From assembly GCF_036227265.1 (NCBI RefSeq), contig NZ_CP109446.1, forward strand, positions 7,767,001-7,831,000: a DNA stretch of 64,000 nucleotides, in the 5' to 3' direction. Shown one piece after another: positions 40,170 to 48,622 of this stretch. The DNA is from Streptomyces sp. NBC_01476. Its GTDB lineage: Bacteria > Actinomycetota > Actinomycetes > Streptomycetales > Streptomycetaceae. Numbering within the stretch: the first letter of the stretch is position 1; each line of letters opens with the position of its first letter. The notes under the pieces are model-generated. The model had not been told where the DNA came from, did no database searches, and was given only the letters and a program-made list of their open reading frames with translations. Made by a program: the position numbers and the translations under genes.

Positions 40170-41069
40170 ATGAACCGCAACCGCTTCGCGGCGGATCGAG
40201 GACTGACGACACGCATGGTCGTCACGATGTTCCTGATCGGGCTGCTCTATGTCGTCTTCGTCGGCGCACTGCTCGTCCTGCTGAACAGCGCCTGGCCGCT
40301 GATCCTGATCATCGCCGCCGTGCTGTTCATTGCACAGTTCTGGTTCAGCGACAAGATCGCCGCCTTCAGCATGGGTGCCCATGAGGTGACCCCCGAGCAG
40401 GCACCCGAACTGCACGGTGTCGTCGACCGGATCTGCGCGCTCGGCGACCTGCCGAAGCCCAGGGTCGCCATCGCCGACTCCGATGTGCCCAACGCCTTCG
40501 CCACCGGCCGCAACCAGAAGAACACCATGGTCTGCGCCACCACCGGCCTGCTGCGCCGGCTGGAGCCCGACGAGCTGGAAGGCGTCATCGCCCATGAGCT
40601 CTCGCACGTCGCGCACAGGGACGTGGCCGTGATGACGATCGCCTCCTTCCTCGGCATCCTGGCCGGCGTGGTCACCCGGATCGGGCTGTGGGGCGGCTTC
40701 CGCCGGGCCCGCGACCCCGGCACCGCCGCTCTCGCGGTGCTCGTCCCGCTGGTCGCCGCGGTCGTCTACGTGATCAGCTTCCTGCTCACCCGGATGCTGT
40801 CGCGCTACCGCGAGCTGTCCGCCGACCGCAGCGCCGCGCTGCTCACCGGCCGCCCCTCCTCCCTCGCCTCGGCGCTCACCAAGGTCAGCGGCCAGATCGC
40901 CGCCATCCCGACCAAGGACCTGCGCAAGGTCGAGCCGTTCAACGCCTTCTTCTTCGCCCCCGCGCTGACCAACGGCGCCTCCCTCGGCCGGCTCTTCGCC
41001 ACCCACCCCACAATCGAACAGCGCCTGGCCCAGCTCGGCAGGATCACCCTCGAACTGGACCGCCGCTGA
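40170..41069 (+). CDS. htpX: HtpX-like M48 zinc metalloprotease
   Basis: A 299-residue membrane protease. Two N-terminal helices (MVVTMFLIGLLYVVFVGALLVLL, LILIIAAVLFIAQF) are followed by the zinc motif HELSH in GVIAHELSHVAHRD, two more helices and the third ligand in YRELSADRSAA. HtpX proteases cut misfolded membrane proteins. The ATG follows GGAGGGG. It overlaps the next gene by one base (TGATG), so both are probably translated together as an envelope-stress unit. Confidence 0.92.
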   Translation: MNRNRFAADRGLTTRMVVTMFLIGLLYVVFVGALLVLLNSAWPLILIIAAVLFIAQFWFSDKIAAFSMGAHEVTPEQAPELHGVVDRICALGDLPKPRVAIADSDVPNAFATGRNQKNTMVCATTGLLRRLEPDELEGVIAHELSHVAHRDVAVMTIASFLGILAGVVTRIGLWGGFRRARDPGTAALAVLVPLVAAVVYVISFLLTRMLSRYRELSADRSAALLTGRPSSLASALTKVSGQIAAIPTKDLRKVEPFNAFFFAPALTNGASLGRLFATHPTIEQRLAQLGRITLELDRR

Positions 41070-41620
41070 TGGGCCTGCTGGATGTGCTGCTGGGGCGGAC
41101 CAGACCGGTCCGCCCCGACCTCGACCAGCTCTTCGGCCTCAGCTCCGCGGCGATCACGCTGCGGGCGGCGAGCGAACTGCGGCCCACCGGGCTGGGCTCG
41201 GTCTGCTTCGCCGCCGTCGAAGGGGGCGCCTTCGCCGAGATGCAGCAGGACCTGCGCGCACTGGTGCCGGTGGAGACGTCCCAGGACACGTACGGCTACA
41301 CCTGGCTGCTGACCCGGCACGACCCGGAGGCGGTCACCGACCTCGTCACCGATCTGCACGCGATCAACTCCGCACTGGAGGAACGCGGCTTCGGCCCGCA
41401 GCTGCTCTGCTCGCTGGTCGGCTTCAAGGACCCGGCCGGCCGCTCACTGGCGCTGGTCTATCTCTACAAGCGCGGCTCCTTCTACCCGTTCGCGCCGCTG
41501 CCGGGCGAGAAGCGGGACAGCGCGCTGGAACTGCAGATCAAGGCGCTGGTCGTCAACGACCTGCGCCTGGAGAACGATCTGTCCCGCTGGTTCCCGGTCT
41601 GGGGCGCACCGGGGTTGTGA
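41069..41620 (+). CDS. pspAB: PspA-associated protein PspAB
   Basis: A 183-residue soluble protein that I recognise as the actinobacterial PspAB family: GLLDVLLGRTRPVRPDLDQLFGLSSA at the start, SYGYTWLLTRHDP-like middle, and LVYLYKRGSFYPFAPLPGEKRDSALELQIKA with the ending RWFPVWGAPGL. These proteins go with HtpX and PspA in envelope stress, but the biochemical role is unknown. Its start overlaps the htpX stop. No pspA gene is in the window. Confidence 0.85.
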   Translation: MGLLDVLLGRTRPVRPDLDQLFGLSSAAITLRAASELRPTGLGSVCFAAVEGGAFAEMQQDLRALVPVETSQDTYGYTWLLTRHDPEAVTDLVTDLHAINSALEERGFGPQLLCSLVGFKDPAGRSLALVYLYKRGSFYPFAPLPGEKRDSALELQIKALVVNDLRLENDLSRWFPVWGAPGL

Positions 41621-41650
41621 GCTGCCCCGATGCGGGCGGATGACCTTACA

Positions 41651-41664
41651 GTGGTGATCACCAC
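41651..41664. promoter_or_regulatory. GTGGTGATCACCAC palindrome
   Basis: A perfect 14-base palindrome 30 bases before the F420-type oxidoreductase gene. It is a plausible operator, of unknown regulator. Confidence 0.5.
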
Positions 41665-41694
41665 CACGTGAGACCGCGCCCCGGAGGCACCCGC

Positions 41695-42138
41695 ATGACC
41701 ACCGCATACGACCCGGCCACCGTGAAGATCAGCCCCTCCAGCTGGGTGGCAGAACAGGCCACCCGCTACGAGGAGTCGGACGGCACCGAGGCCACCGACC
41801 TGAACGGTTCGCCCTGCCTGCTGCTTGACTACCTCGGCCGCCGCAGCGGCGACTGGCTCCGCACCGTGCTGATCTACGGCCGCGACGGCGACGACTACCT
41901 GATCGTCGCGTCCAAGGGCGGCGCACCCGAGCACCCCCAGTGGTTCCTCAGCCTCCAGGAGAACCCCGAGGTGCATCTGCGGGTGCTGGGCGAGCGGTTC
42001 ACCGCCCGCGCCGAGGTGCTCCCGCCCGAGGAGAAGGCCCGGGTCTGGCCGCACCTGCTGGAGGTGTACCCGCCCTACGCGGAGTACCAGGAAAAGACCG
42101 ACCGGGACATTCCGGTGATCAGACTGCGCCGGGTCTGA
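41695..42138 (+). CDS. Deazaflavin (F420)-dependent nitroreductase-family protein
   Basis: A 147-residue protein of the Ddn-like split-barrel family. Typical parts are DLNGSPCLLLDYLGRRSGDWLRTVLIYGRDGDDYLIVASKGG, PQWFLSLQENPEVHLRVLGERF and AEYQEKTDRDIPVIRL. Such proteins use F420H2 (or bind heme or FMN) to reduce quinones or other compounds; the substrate is unknown. A palindrome lies 30 bases upstream. Confidence 0.87.
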   Translation: MTTAYDPATVKISPSSWVAEQATRYEESDGTEATDLNGSPCLLLDYLGRRSGDWLRTVLIYGRDGDDYLIVASKGGAPEHPQWFLSLQENPEVHLRVLGERFTARAEVLPPEEKARVWPHLLEVYPPYAEYQEKTDRDIPVIRLRRV

Positions 42139-42150
42139 GCCGGCGGCCGG

Positions 42151-42182
42151 TGACACCGCACCGTCCGCGTTCCGCGGTGTCA
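42151..42182. terminator. Bidirectional hairpin between two convergent genes
   Basis: TGACACCGC (42151-42159) and GCGGTGTCA (42174-42182) pair perfectly. The right arm includes the stop codon of the XRE/TPR gene on the other strand. Confidence 0.7.
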
Positions 42183-43637
42183 GGGGCGGAGATCGAGGTG
42201 CGGCTTGAGGGCGTCGAGCGCGGCGGCCAGCCGCGGGGAGCCGCACTGCCGGGAGAGCCGGGCGGCCTCCCGGCCGAGCACCCGCGCGCCGTCGATGTCG
42301 TCGGTCACCGCCCGGGCCTCGGCGGCCCGTGCGGCATAGAGGCTGCGGTCCCGCAGGAAGGTCGGAGACTGTGTCGCCAGCGCCCGCTCCAGCAGTGGCC
42401 TGGCCTCTGCGGGCTGCCCGAGGTCGAGCAGCGACTGCCCGTTCTGGGCGGCGAGTTCGGCGCCGTCGAACCAGTACAGCCACTGCGGTGCCTCGTCCCG
42501 GCCGGCCGCTTCGAGGCGGCGTTCTGCCTCAGCCGCGGCCCGCCGGAAGCCCCCGTCGGAGCCGACGGCGGCCTCCGCCCGGGCCAGCCGGCTGGCGGCC
42601 AGCGCCCGTACCAGCGGGGGAGTACCGCCGGCCGCCCGGACGGCGGCCTCCGCCGCGGCCACCGCGTCCTGCGGGCGGCCCGCGATCACCGCGTGCAGCG
42701 CGAGGCCGCTCCACAAGGAGACCGCCATGCCGCGGTCGCCCGCGGTGTGGGCCAGTCGCAGCCCGGTCAGATAGTGCCGCTGCGCGGCGCTGTGGCGCCC
42801 GGTGTCGGTGGCCGCCCAGCCGCCGAGCTGCGCCAGGTCGGCGGCCACCCCCAGCAGCCGGGCCCGGGTGGCGGGCGGCTGCGTACCGCGGGTCAACAGC
42901 CCGTGCACCAGGCGCAGATCGGCCTCCACCCGCTGCCGTACGGCGCCGCCGCCCAGCCGGTCGTCCAGTTGCCGCAGGCCGAGCACGCCCGCTTCGAGCC
43001 ACGCGACGACCGGGCCGTCGACCACCTCCGGGGAGTTCCCCCGCTCCCACGCCGGCCCGGCGCTCTGCGCCGGCACCCGCCCGGCGGCGCGGCCGCGGGA
43101 GGTCTCGGGGCGACCCGGCGCCGGCGCACCGGGCGGCCGAACCGCCGACGTCCGCGCGCCCGCAGCCGTGTCGGCGTCGGCGGCCGGCGCCGCCTGCGAC
43201 ACCGCCGCGTCCCAGTCGGCTATCGCGTCCCGCAGCCCCGTCCCGTCGGTGATCGGGAAGCCGCGCGGATCCGAACCGCCGTCGTCCACCAGGGCGGTGA
43301 GCGCGTCGAGGCTGCCCCCGGCGGTCCAGGGCAGACCGTCCGGCATACCGCCGTGCGCCGGCAGCCAGCGTGGCCAGGGGCGCAACTCCAGCTCCCTGGG
43401 CGGGATGCCGAGCGCCCGGGCCAGCGCCCGCTGGCTGTCGGCCTCCGGCACCACCCCCCAGTGCTCCCACCGCCAGACTTTCTCCCGGCGGGCCGCCATC
43501 GGCACCCCGAGGGCCCTGGCGTGGTCGGCGATCACCCGCGCCAGGTCCTGGTAGCTCCAGCCATGTCTTCGCCGCACATAGGCGAGCGGGTGCGCGGACG
43601 CGGCGGAGCCTTCCGCTGCCACGTTGCTGCCGTCCAT
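42180..43637 (-). CDS. XRE-like HTH regulator with TPR-type C-terminal region
   Basis: A 485-residue protein. The N-terminal region (YVRRRHGWSYQDLARVIADHARALGV, KVWRWEHWGVVPEADSQRALARALGIPP) is an unusual HTH with an inserted segment. A Pro/Ala-rich linker follows. The C-terminal half is alpha-helical with Ala-rich repeat units (AQRHYLTGLRLAHTAGDRGMAVSLWSGLA, RALLERALATQSPTFLRDRSLYAARAAEA) like TPR. This layout resembles Streptomyces NsdA-type regulators, but no direct match is claimed. The ATG at 43637 has a G-rich site upstream; a longer reading to 43751 is weaker. Confidence 0.75.
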   Translation of the reverse strand: MDGSNVAAEGSAASAHPLAYVRRRHGWSYQDLARVIADHARALGVPMAARREKVWRWEHWGVVPEADSQRALARALGIPPRELELRPWPRWLPAHGGMPDGLPWTAGGSLDALTALVDDGGSDPRGFPITDGTGLRDAIADWDAAVSQAAPAADADTAAGARTSAVRPPGAPAPGRPETSRGRAAGRVPAQSAGPAWERGNSPEVVDGPVVAWLEAGVLGLRQLDDRLGGGAVRQRVEADLRLVHGLLTRGTQPPATRARLLGVAADLAQLGGWAATDTGRHSAAQRHYLTGLRLAHTAGDRGMAVSLWSGLALHAVIAGRPQDAVAAAEAAVRAAGGTPPLVRALAASRLARAEAAVGSDGGFRRAAAEAERRLEAAGRDEAPQWLYWFDGAELAAQNGQSLLDLGQPAEARPLLERALATQSPTFLRDRSLYAARAAEARAVTDDIDGARVLGREAARLSRQCGSPRLAAALDALKPHLDLRP

Positions 43638-43911
43638 TCCGTCCGGTCCCCCCTGCACGGCGCCCCACACGCCCTGCCGTCGCACGCCCGTGCTGCCCCG
43701 CTTGCCTGCGATCAGGCTTTCGCTTATCAGCGATCCTGCCCTGCGCGCCAACCCGGCAGCGCGCCACCAGTGCCTGTTCGCGTTCCAAACCCCGGTAACG
43801 ATACGGGACTACACCGAGACAACAGATGCGGGCTTGTAGCAGACTGCCGCCTACCGGTTGGCTGTTCGCGATCACTCGACGTAACGCGCTGCCGTGGAGG
43901 GCTGCCCGCGG

Positions 43912-44868
43912 ATGACCCCACCGCCGCCACCCTTCCGCTTCACGCGTGGCAAGGACGACGTGGCCTTTGACCCCGCCTTCGGCGACGAGGAACTCGTCAC
44001 CGCCCGCGCGGCCCTGACGCAGGGGCGCTGGGACGGGGTCCGTGCGCTCCTCGCCCGTACCGGCGATGAGTGGGACAGCCGTGGGCACCGTCTGGTTGTA
44101 CTCGGCGAGGGAAAATCCACCGCGGCCTGGGCCGACGAGTGGCAACTGGCCGAGCCGGAGAGCGCCGACGCCGCCGCGCTCACCGCCTCCGCCGCTGTCT
44201 TCCGCGCCGCCATCGGCAAGCAGAGCGCCGAGTCCGCCCGCGACGCGTGTTTGCGGGTGGCCAGGATGACCCCGGCCGACCCGACGCCCTGGCTCGGCCT
44301 GCTGGTGCTGGCCCGCCGCACCGGCACCGACGACGAGCAGGTGCGCGCCTTCGACCAGGTGCGCGGCCGGCACCGCGGCCACCACCACGCGCACTACCTG
44401 ATGACCCAGTGCCTGGCGGAGCGTCAGAAGACCGACGGGGACGACCCCTTCCACGAGGTGTACGAGTTCGCCGAGTGGGCGGCGGGCGAGGCGGAACCCG
44501 GTTCGCCGCTGAAGGTGCTGCCGCTGGTCGCCCTGGTGGAGCGGTACCGGGCGCTGGCCGCCTCCGGGGCGCTGCCCCCCGACCCGTCCCGGCTGGCCTA
44601 CTGGAACAGCCCGCGGGCCCGCACCGCCATGCGCGCCGCCTTCGACTGGTGGCTGGACTGGGACGAGCGCAAGCACCCGCGGCTCGCACTGGACCTGAAC
44701 TACCTGGCATTCGCGAAATTCCACTCCGGTGACACGGTCGCCGCCGCCGCCCTCTTCAACCGGATCGGGCCGCAGGCGACACGTGTTCCGTGGGCGTATC
44801 TCGACAGCGACCCGAAGAAGACATTCCGCGCCGCGCGCAACTACGCGCTCGGTTTCGGTTCCTCGTAA
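43912..44868 (+). CDS. Conserved Streptomyces-type hypothetical protein, 318 aa
   Basis: A 318-residue soluble protein with a TPR-like helical pattern. Typical stretches are FRFTRGKDDVAFDPAFGDEELVTAR, EWQLAEPESADAAALTASAAVFR and GRHRGHHHAHYLMTQCLAER; the ending YPD-like AYLDSDPKKTFRAARNYALG matches a family I have seen in Streptomyces genomes without assigned function. The ATG at 43912 has GGAGG 11 bases upstream; a GTG at 43894 is possible. It is divergent from the XRE/TPR gene and lies upstream of the permease, with 41 bases between. Confidence 0.7.
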   Translation: MTPPPPPFRFTRGKDDVAFDPAFGDEELVTARAALTQGRWDGVRALLARTGDEWDSRGHRLVVLGEGKSTAAWADEWQLAEPESADAAALTASAAVFRAAIGKQSAESARDACLRVARMTPADPTPWLGLLVLARRTGTDDEQVRAFDQVRGRHRGHHHAHYLMTQCLAERQKTDGDDPFHEVYEFAEWAAGEAEPGSPLKVLPLVALVERYRALAASGALPPDPSRLAYWNSPRARTAMRAAFDWWLDWDERKHPRLALDLNYLAFAKFHSGDTVAAAALFNRIGPQATRVPWAYLDSDPKKTFRAARNYALGFGSS

Positions 44869-44909
44869 GTCCCGCATCCGCAACGCCTCCACCGGAAGGA
44901 ACCGCAGCC

Positions 44910-46439
44910 ATGCTGACGGGCAGTACCACCGAGATCAGCACGTTCAAGGGTGAGGACCGTGCACTGCGCGCGGACCGGATCGGTACTCCGGGTCTCCTCC
45001 TGTCGGTCCTCGCGGCCACCGCACCGCTGATGGTGATCGCAGGCGTGGTGCCCACCACCTTCGCCGCGGTGGGAATCGTGGGCGTGCCGCTGATCTTCCT
45101 CATCCTCGGCATCGTCCTGGTCCTGTTCAGCTTCGGATACGCCGAGATGAGCCGGCATGTGCACAACGCCGGTGCCTTCTACGCCTACATAGCCCGTGGA
45201 CTGGGCGGCACCGTCGGCGCCGCGGCCTCCTATGTCGCCCTGGCCTCGTACAGCATCCTGCAGTGCGGCATCTACGGCATCTTCGGCTTCGAGATCTCCA
45301 GCCAGATCGCCGTGCACTGGAACCACACCGTCGACTGGTGGTGGCCGGCCCTCGGCGGTGTGGTCGTCGCGGGCGTCTTCGGCGCGCTGAAGATCGACGT
45401 CAACGCCAAGGTGCTCGGCGTGCTGCTGCTCGTCGAGACCGCGCTCATCGTGATCTTCGACGTCAGCTTTCTCTCCGACCCCGGCCCGCAGGGCGTCTCG
45501 CTGCACGCCTTCTCGCCCGACGCCGTCACCGGCGCCGGCTTCGGCACCGCGCTCTGCTTCTGCATCGCCGGCTTCACCGGCTTCGAACAGGCACCGGTCT
45601 ACGCGGAGGAGACCGAGAAGCCGCAGCGTGTCGTCGCCCGGGTGATGTTCCTCGCGGTCGGCTTCGCCACCTTGTTCTTCGCGTTCAGCGCCTGGGCGAT
45701 CACCGTGGCGGCCGGCCCGTCGGGTGTCGTCGACGCCTCGCGGAAGAGCCCGACCATGATCTTCGACCTCAACGAGGCGCGGATCGGCAACACCTTCACC
45801 GACATCCTGAACGTCTTCTTCATCACCGGCATCTTCGCCTCGCTGCTCAGCTTCCACAACGTGGTCGCCCGGTACGCCTTCGCCATGGGCCGCGACGGTC
45901 TGCTGCCCAACGCGGTCAGCAGGACCAGCCGCAGGGGCGGTGCCCCGGTCGTCGGTTCGATGATGCAGACCGTCATCGCCCTGGTGGTCGTCATCGCCTT
46001 CGCGGTCACCGACAACAAGCCCGGCGGTGACCCGTCGTTCGCACCGATGCTGCGGCTGTTCACCTGGGCGGGCAACGTCGGCGCGCTCGGCGTGGTGCTG
46101 CTGATGGCCGTGTCGTCCATCGCGATCATCGTCTTCTTCATCAAGCGCGGCGCCGCCCGGGTGCAGGCCTTCCGGCTGGCCACCTCCGCCGTCGCGGCTG
46201 TCGCCCTGCTGGTCATCGCGTTCTACGCGGTGAAGGACTTCAAGGTGCTGCTCGGTGTCGACCCGGGCTACGGCCTGCGCTGGTGGCTGCCCGGCATCGT
46301 CGGGATCGCCGCCCTGCTCGGCCTGGTCTACGGCACGGTGCTGAAGGTGAAGAACCCCACCGCACACGCCCGGATCGGCCAGGGCAACGAGGCGTTCCAG
46401 CTCGACAAGGCGGCCTCCGCCGCGGAGCCGACCGCCTGA
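44910..46439 (+). CDS. APC family amino acid/amine permease
   Basis: A 509-residue permease with 12 or more membrane helices. The start is RIGTPGLLLSVLAATAPLMVIAG; later GFTGFEQAPVYAEETEKPQR marks the APC (amino acid-polyamine) family. GGAAGGA is 9 bases before the ATG. A copper amine oxidase follows, so uptake of a primary amine such as tyramine or phenylethylamine is likely, although the exact substrate cannot be read. A 12-base-stem hairpin separates it from the oxidase gene. Confidence 0.9.
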   Translation: MLTGSTTEISTFKGEDRALRADRIGTPGLLLSVLAATAPLMVIAGVVPTTFAAVGIVGVPLIFLILGIVLVLFSFGYAEMSRHVHNAGAFYAYIARGLGGTVGAAASYVALASYSILQCGIYGIFGFEISSQIAVHWNHTVDWWWPALGGVVVAGVFGALKIDVNAKVLGVLLLVETALIVIFDVSFLSDPGPQGVSLHAFSPDAVTGAGFGTALCFCIAGFTGFEQAPVYAEETEKPQRVVARVMFLAVGFATLFFAFSAWAITVAAGPSGVVDASRKSPTMIFDLNEARIGNTFTDILNVFFITGIFASLLSFHNVVARYAFAMGRDGLLPNAVSRTSRRGGAPVVGSMMQTVIALVVVIAFAVTDNKPGGDPSFAPMLRLFTWAGNVGALGVVLLMAVSSIAIIVFFIKRGAARVQAFRLATSAVAAVALLVIAFYAVKDFKVLLGVDPGYGLRWWLPGIVGIAALLGLVYGTVLKVKNPTAHARIGQGNEAFQLDKAASAAEPTA

Positions 46440-46450
46440 CAACGACCTCC

Positions 46451-46489
46451 GACGGCCCGCCCCGCCCACCCGGGCGCGGGCGGGCCGTC
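46451..46489 (+). terminator. Terminator hairpin between permease and amine oxidase
   Basis: GACGGCCCGCCC (46451-46462) and GGGCGGGCCGTC (46478-46489) pair perfectly, followed by a CCCCTTT run. It may attenuate read-through into the oxidase gene. Confidence 0.75.
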
Positions 46490-46520
46490 CCCTTTCCGCC
46501 CTCGGCCCTCGGGACGCGCC

Positions 46521-48527
46521 ATGACCTGCTGCTCCACGGACTCCACAGATTCCACCGGCTCCATCGGCTCCACCGACCCCGCGGCCACGACCGCGTCAGC
46601 CGCCCCGCACCCGCTCGACCCGCTCACCGCCGCCGAGATCACCACCGCCCGCGAGGTGCTGGTGGCCGAGGGCCGGGTCACCGCCGGCACCCGCTTCCCG
46701 CTGGTGCTCTGCGACGAGCCGGACCGGCACACGGTCCACGCCCACCGGGAGGGCGACCCCTTCTCCCGCCGGGTCCGGGTCACCCTGCTGGACACCGCGA
46801 CCGGCCGCGGCGCCGAGGCACTGGTGGACGTCACCGCCCGGCTGCTGCTGTCGTACCGGGAACTCGACGCGGCGACGGACGGCCAACCGCCGCTGCTCTT
46901 CGAGGAGTACGAATCCTGCGACGAGATCGTCAAGGCCGACCCGGGCTGGCGCAAGGCGATGGCCGACCGCGGTGTCACCGACCTCTCCCTGGTGATCGCC
47001 GCGCCGCTGGCGGCCGGCAACTTCGGTATCGCGGCCGAGACCGGCCGCCGGATGCTCCGCTCGCTGACCTTCCTGCGCTGCTCCGAGAGCGACAACCCGT
47101 TCGCGCACCCGGTCGGCGGCCTGGTCGCCGACGTCGACCTCACCGAACGCCGGGTCCTGCGGCTGATCGACACCGGCGTCGTCCCCACCCCGGCCGAATG
47201 CGGGCGCTACGAGGCCGAGTTCACCGGCCCGGCCCGCACCGACCTGCGCCCGCTGGAGATCACCCAGCCGCAGGGGCCGTCCTTCACCCTGGAAGGACCG
47301 GTGCTCAGCTGGCAGAACTGGCGGCTGCGGCTGGACTTCAACGCCCGTGAGGGCCTGGTGCTGCACCAGCTCACCCACCGCGACGGCGACCGCGAGCGGC
47401 CGGTGCTGCACCGCGCCTCGATCGCCGAGATGGCGGTGCCGTACGCAGAACCCGACGCGGCCCGCAACTGGGTCTGCTACCTGGACGCCGGCGAGTACCT
47501 GCTGGGCCGCAACGCCAACTCACTGCGGCTGGGCTGCGACTGCCTCGGCGAGATCACCTACGTCGACGCGCTGCTCACCGACGACCACGGCCGCCCCGAG
47601 CCGCTGCCCAACGCGATCTGCATCCACGAGGAGGACGCCGGGCTGCTCTGGAAGCACACCAACATCTTCGACGACTTCGCCGTGGACAGCCGCCGTTCGC
47701 GCCGCCTGGTGATCTCGTACATCGCCACCCTCGGCAACTACGACTACGGCTTCTACTGGTACCTCCACCAGGACGGCACCATCGCCTTCGAGGCCAAGGC
47801 CACCGGGCTCGTCCAGACCTCGGCCGTGGCAGCGGGCACCGACTCGCCGTACGGCACCGAGATCGCACCCGGGCTGCTCGCCCCCAACCACCAGCACCTG
47901 TTCTGCGCCCGGCTCGACGTGGCGGTCGACGGCCCGGCCAACACGGTCGAGGAAGTCGACGTGGTGCGGGTGCCGATGGGGCCGGACAACCCCAACGGCA
48001 ACGCGTTCACCAGCCGGGCCACCCCGATCACCGACAGCGGCGACGGCGGCCGGGTGGCGGACGCCTCGGCCGGCCGGCGGTGGCGCATCGCCAACCCCGG
48101 CTCGCTCAACCGGATGGGCCGCCCGGTGGCGTACACCCTGCTGCCCGAGCAGAACCCGCTGCTGCTCGCGCAGCCGGGTTCGCCGGTCGCCGAACGGGTG
48201 GCGTACGCGACCCGGAACCTCTGGGTGACCCGCTACCGGCCCGAGCGGCACTACCCGGACGGCGACTACCCCAACCAGCACCCGGGCAGGACCGGCGTCG
48301 TCAGCTGGGCACAGCCGGGCGAGTCGCTGGAGAACACCGACCTCACGCTCTGGCACTCGTTCGGCCCCACCCACCTGCCCCGGTTGGAGGACTGGCCGGT
48401 CATGCCGGTCGACGTGTGCGGCTTCACGCTCAAGCCGACCGGCTTCTTCGACCGCAACCCGGCGCTCGACCTGCCGGCGGAACAGGGCCACGGCGGCGCG
48501 GACCACCAGGACCACTGCCACCCCTGA
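46521..48527 (+). CDS. Copper-containing primary amine oxidase
   Basis: A 668-residue enzyme that oxidises primary amines to aldehydes with release of ammonia and hydrogen peroxide. The topaquinone precursor Tyr 407 lies in the GNYDYGFYWYLHQDG motif, the catalytic base Asp 322 in CYLDAGEYLLG, and the copper ligands are the HxH pair in NHQHLF and a third His in HSFGPTHLPRLEDWP. No signal peptide is clear, although the first 30 residues are rich in Ser, Thr and Cys. The pairing with the permease upstream suggests amine use as a nitrogen or carbon source. A strong hairpin follows at 48560. Confidence 0.93.
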   Translation: MTCCSTDSTDSTGSIGSTDPAATTASAAPHPLDPLTAAEITTAREVLVAEGRVTAGTRFPLVLCDEPDRHTVHAHREGDPFSRRVRVTLLDTATGRGAEALVDVTARLLLSYRELDAATDGQPPLLFEEYESCDEIVKADPGWRKAMADRGVTDLSLVIAAPLAAGNFGIAAETGRRMLRSLTFLRCSESDNPFAHPVGGLVADVDLTERRVLRLIDTGVVPTPAECGRYEAEFTGPARTDLRPLEITQPQGPSFTLEGPVLSWQNWRLRLDFNAREGLVLHQLTHRDGDRERPVLHRASIAEMAVPYAEPDAARNWVCYLDAGEYLLGRNANSLRLGCDCLGEITYVDALLTDDHGRPEPLPNAICIHEEDAGLLWKHTNIFDDFAVDSRRSRRLVISYIATLGNYDYGFYWYLHQDGTIAFEAKATGLVQTSAVAAGTDSPYGTEIAPGLLAPNHQHLFCARLDVAVDGPANTVEEVDVVRVPMGPDNPNGNAFTSRATPITDSGDGGRVADASAGRRWRIANPGSLNRMGRPVAYTLLPEQNPLLLAQPGSPVAERVAYATRNLWVTRYRPERHYPDGDYPNQHPGRTGVVSWAQPGESLENTDLTLWHSFGPTHLPRLEDWPVMPVDVCGFTLKPTGFFDRNPALDLPAEQGHGGADHQDHCHP

Positions 48528-48559
48528 CGCTCCGTGGGCGGGCGCGGCCGGCCGGGGGA

Positions 48560-48583
48560 CCGGCTGAGCAAGCGCTCAGCCGG
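48560..48583 (+). terminator. Terminator hairpin after the amine oxidase
   Basis: Perfect 10-base arms CCGGCTGAGC and GCTCAGCCGG with an AAGC loop, 33 bases past the stop. A likely promoter for the CoA transferase starts right after it. Confidence 0.85.
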
Positions 48584-48586
48584 CCC

Positions 48587-48616
48587 TTGCCAAAACTGGA
48601 ACACGTTCTTAGCATC
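48587..48616 (+). promoter_or_regulatory. Promoter for the CoA transferase gene, probably leaderless
   Basis: TTGCCA (48587-48592) and TAGCAT (48611-48616) are spaced by 18 bases. The first base of the GTG start at 48623 is 7 bases after the -10, so transcription may begin at or near the start codon. Confidence 0.5.
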
Positions 48617-48622
48617 GCTGAT

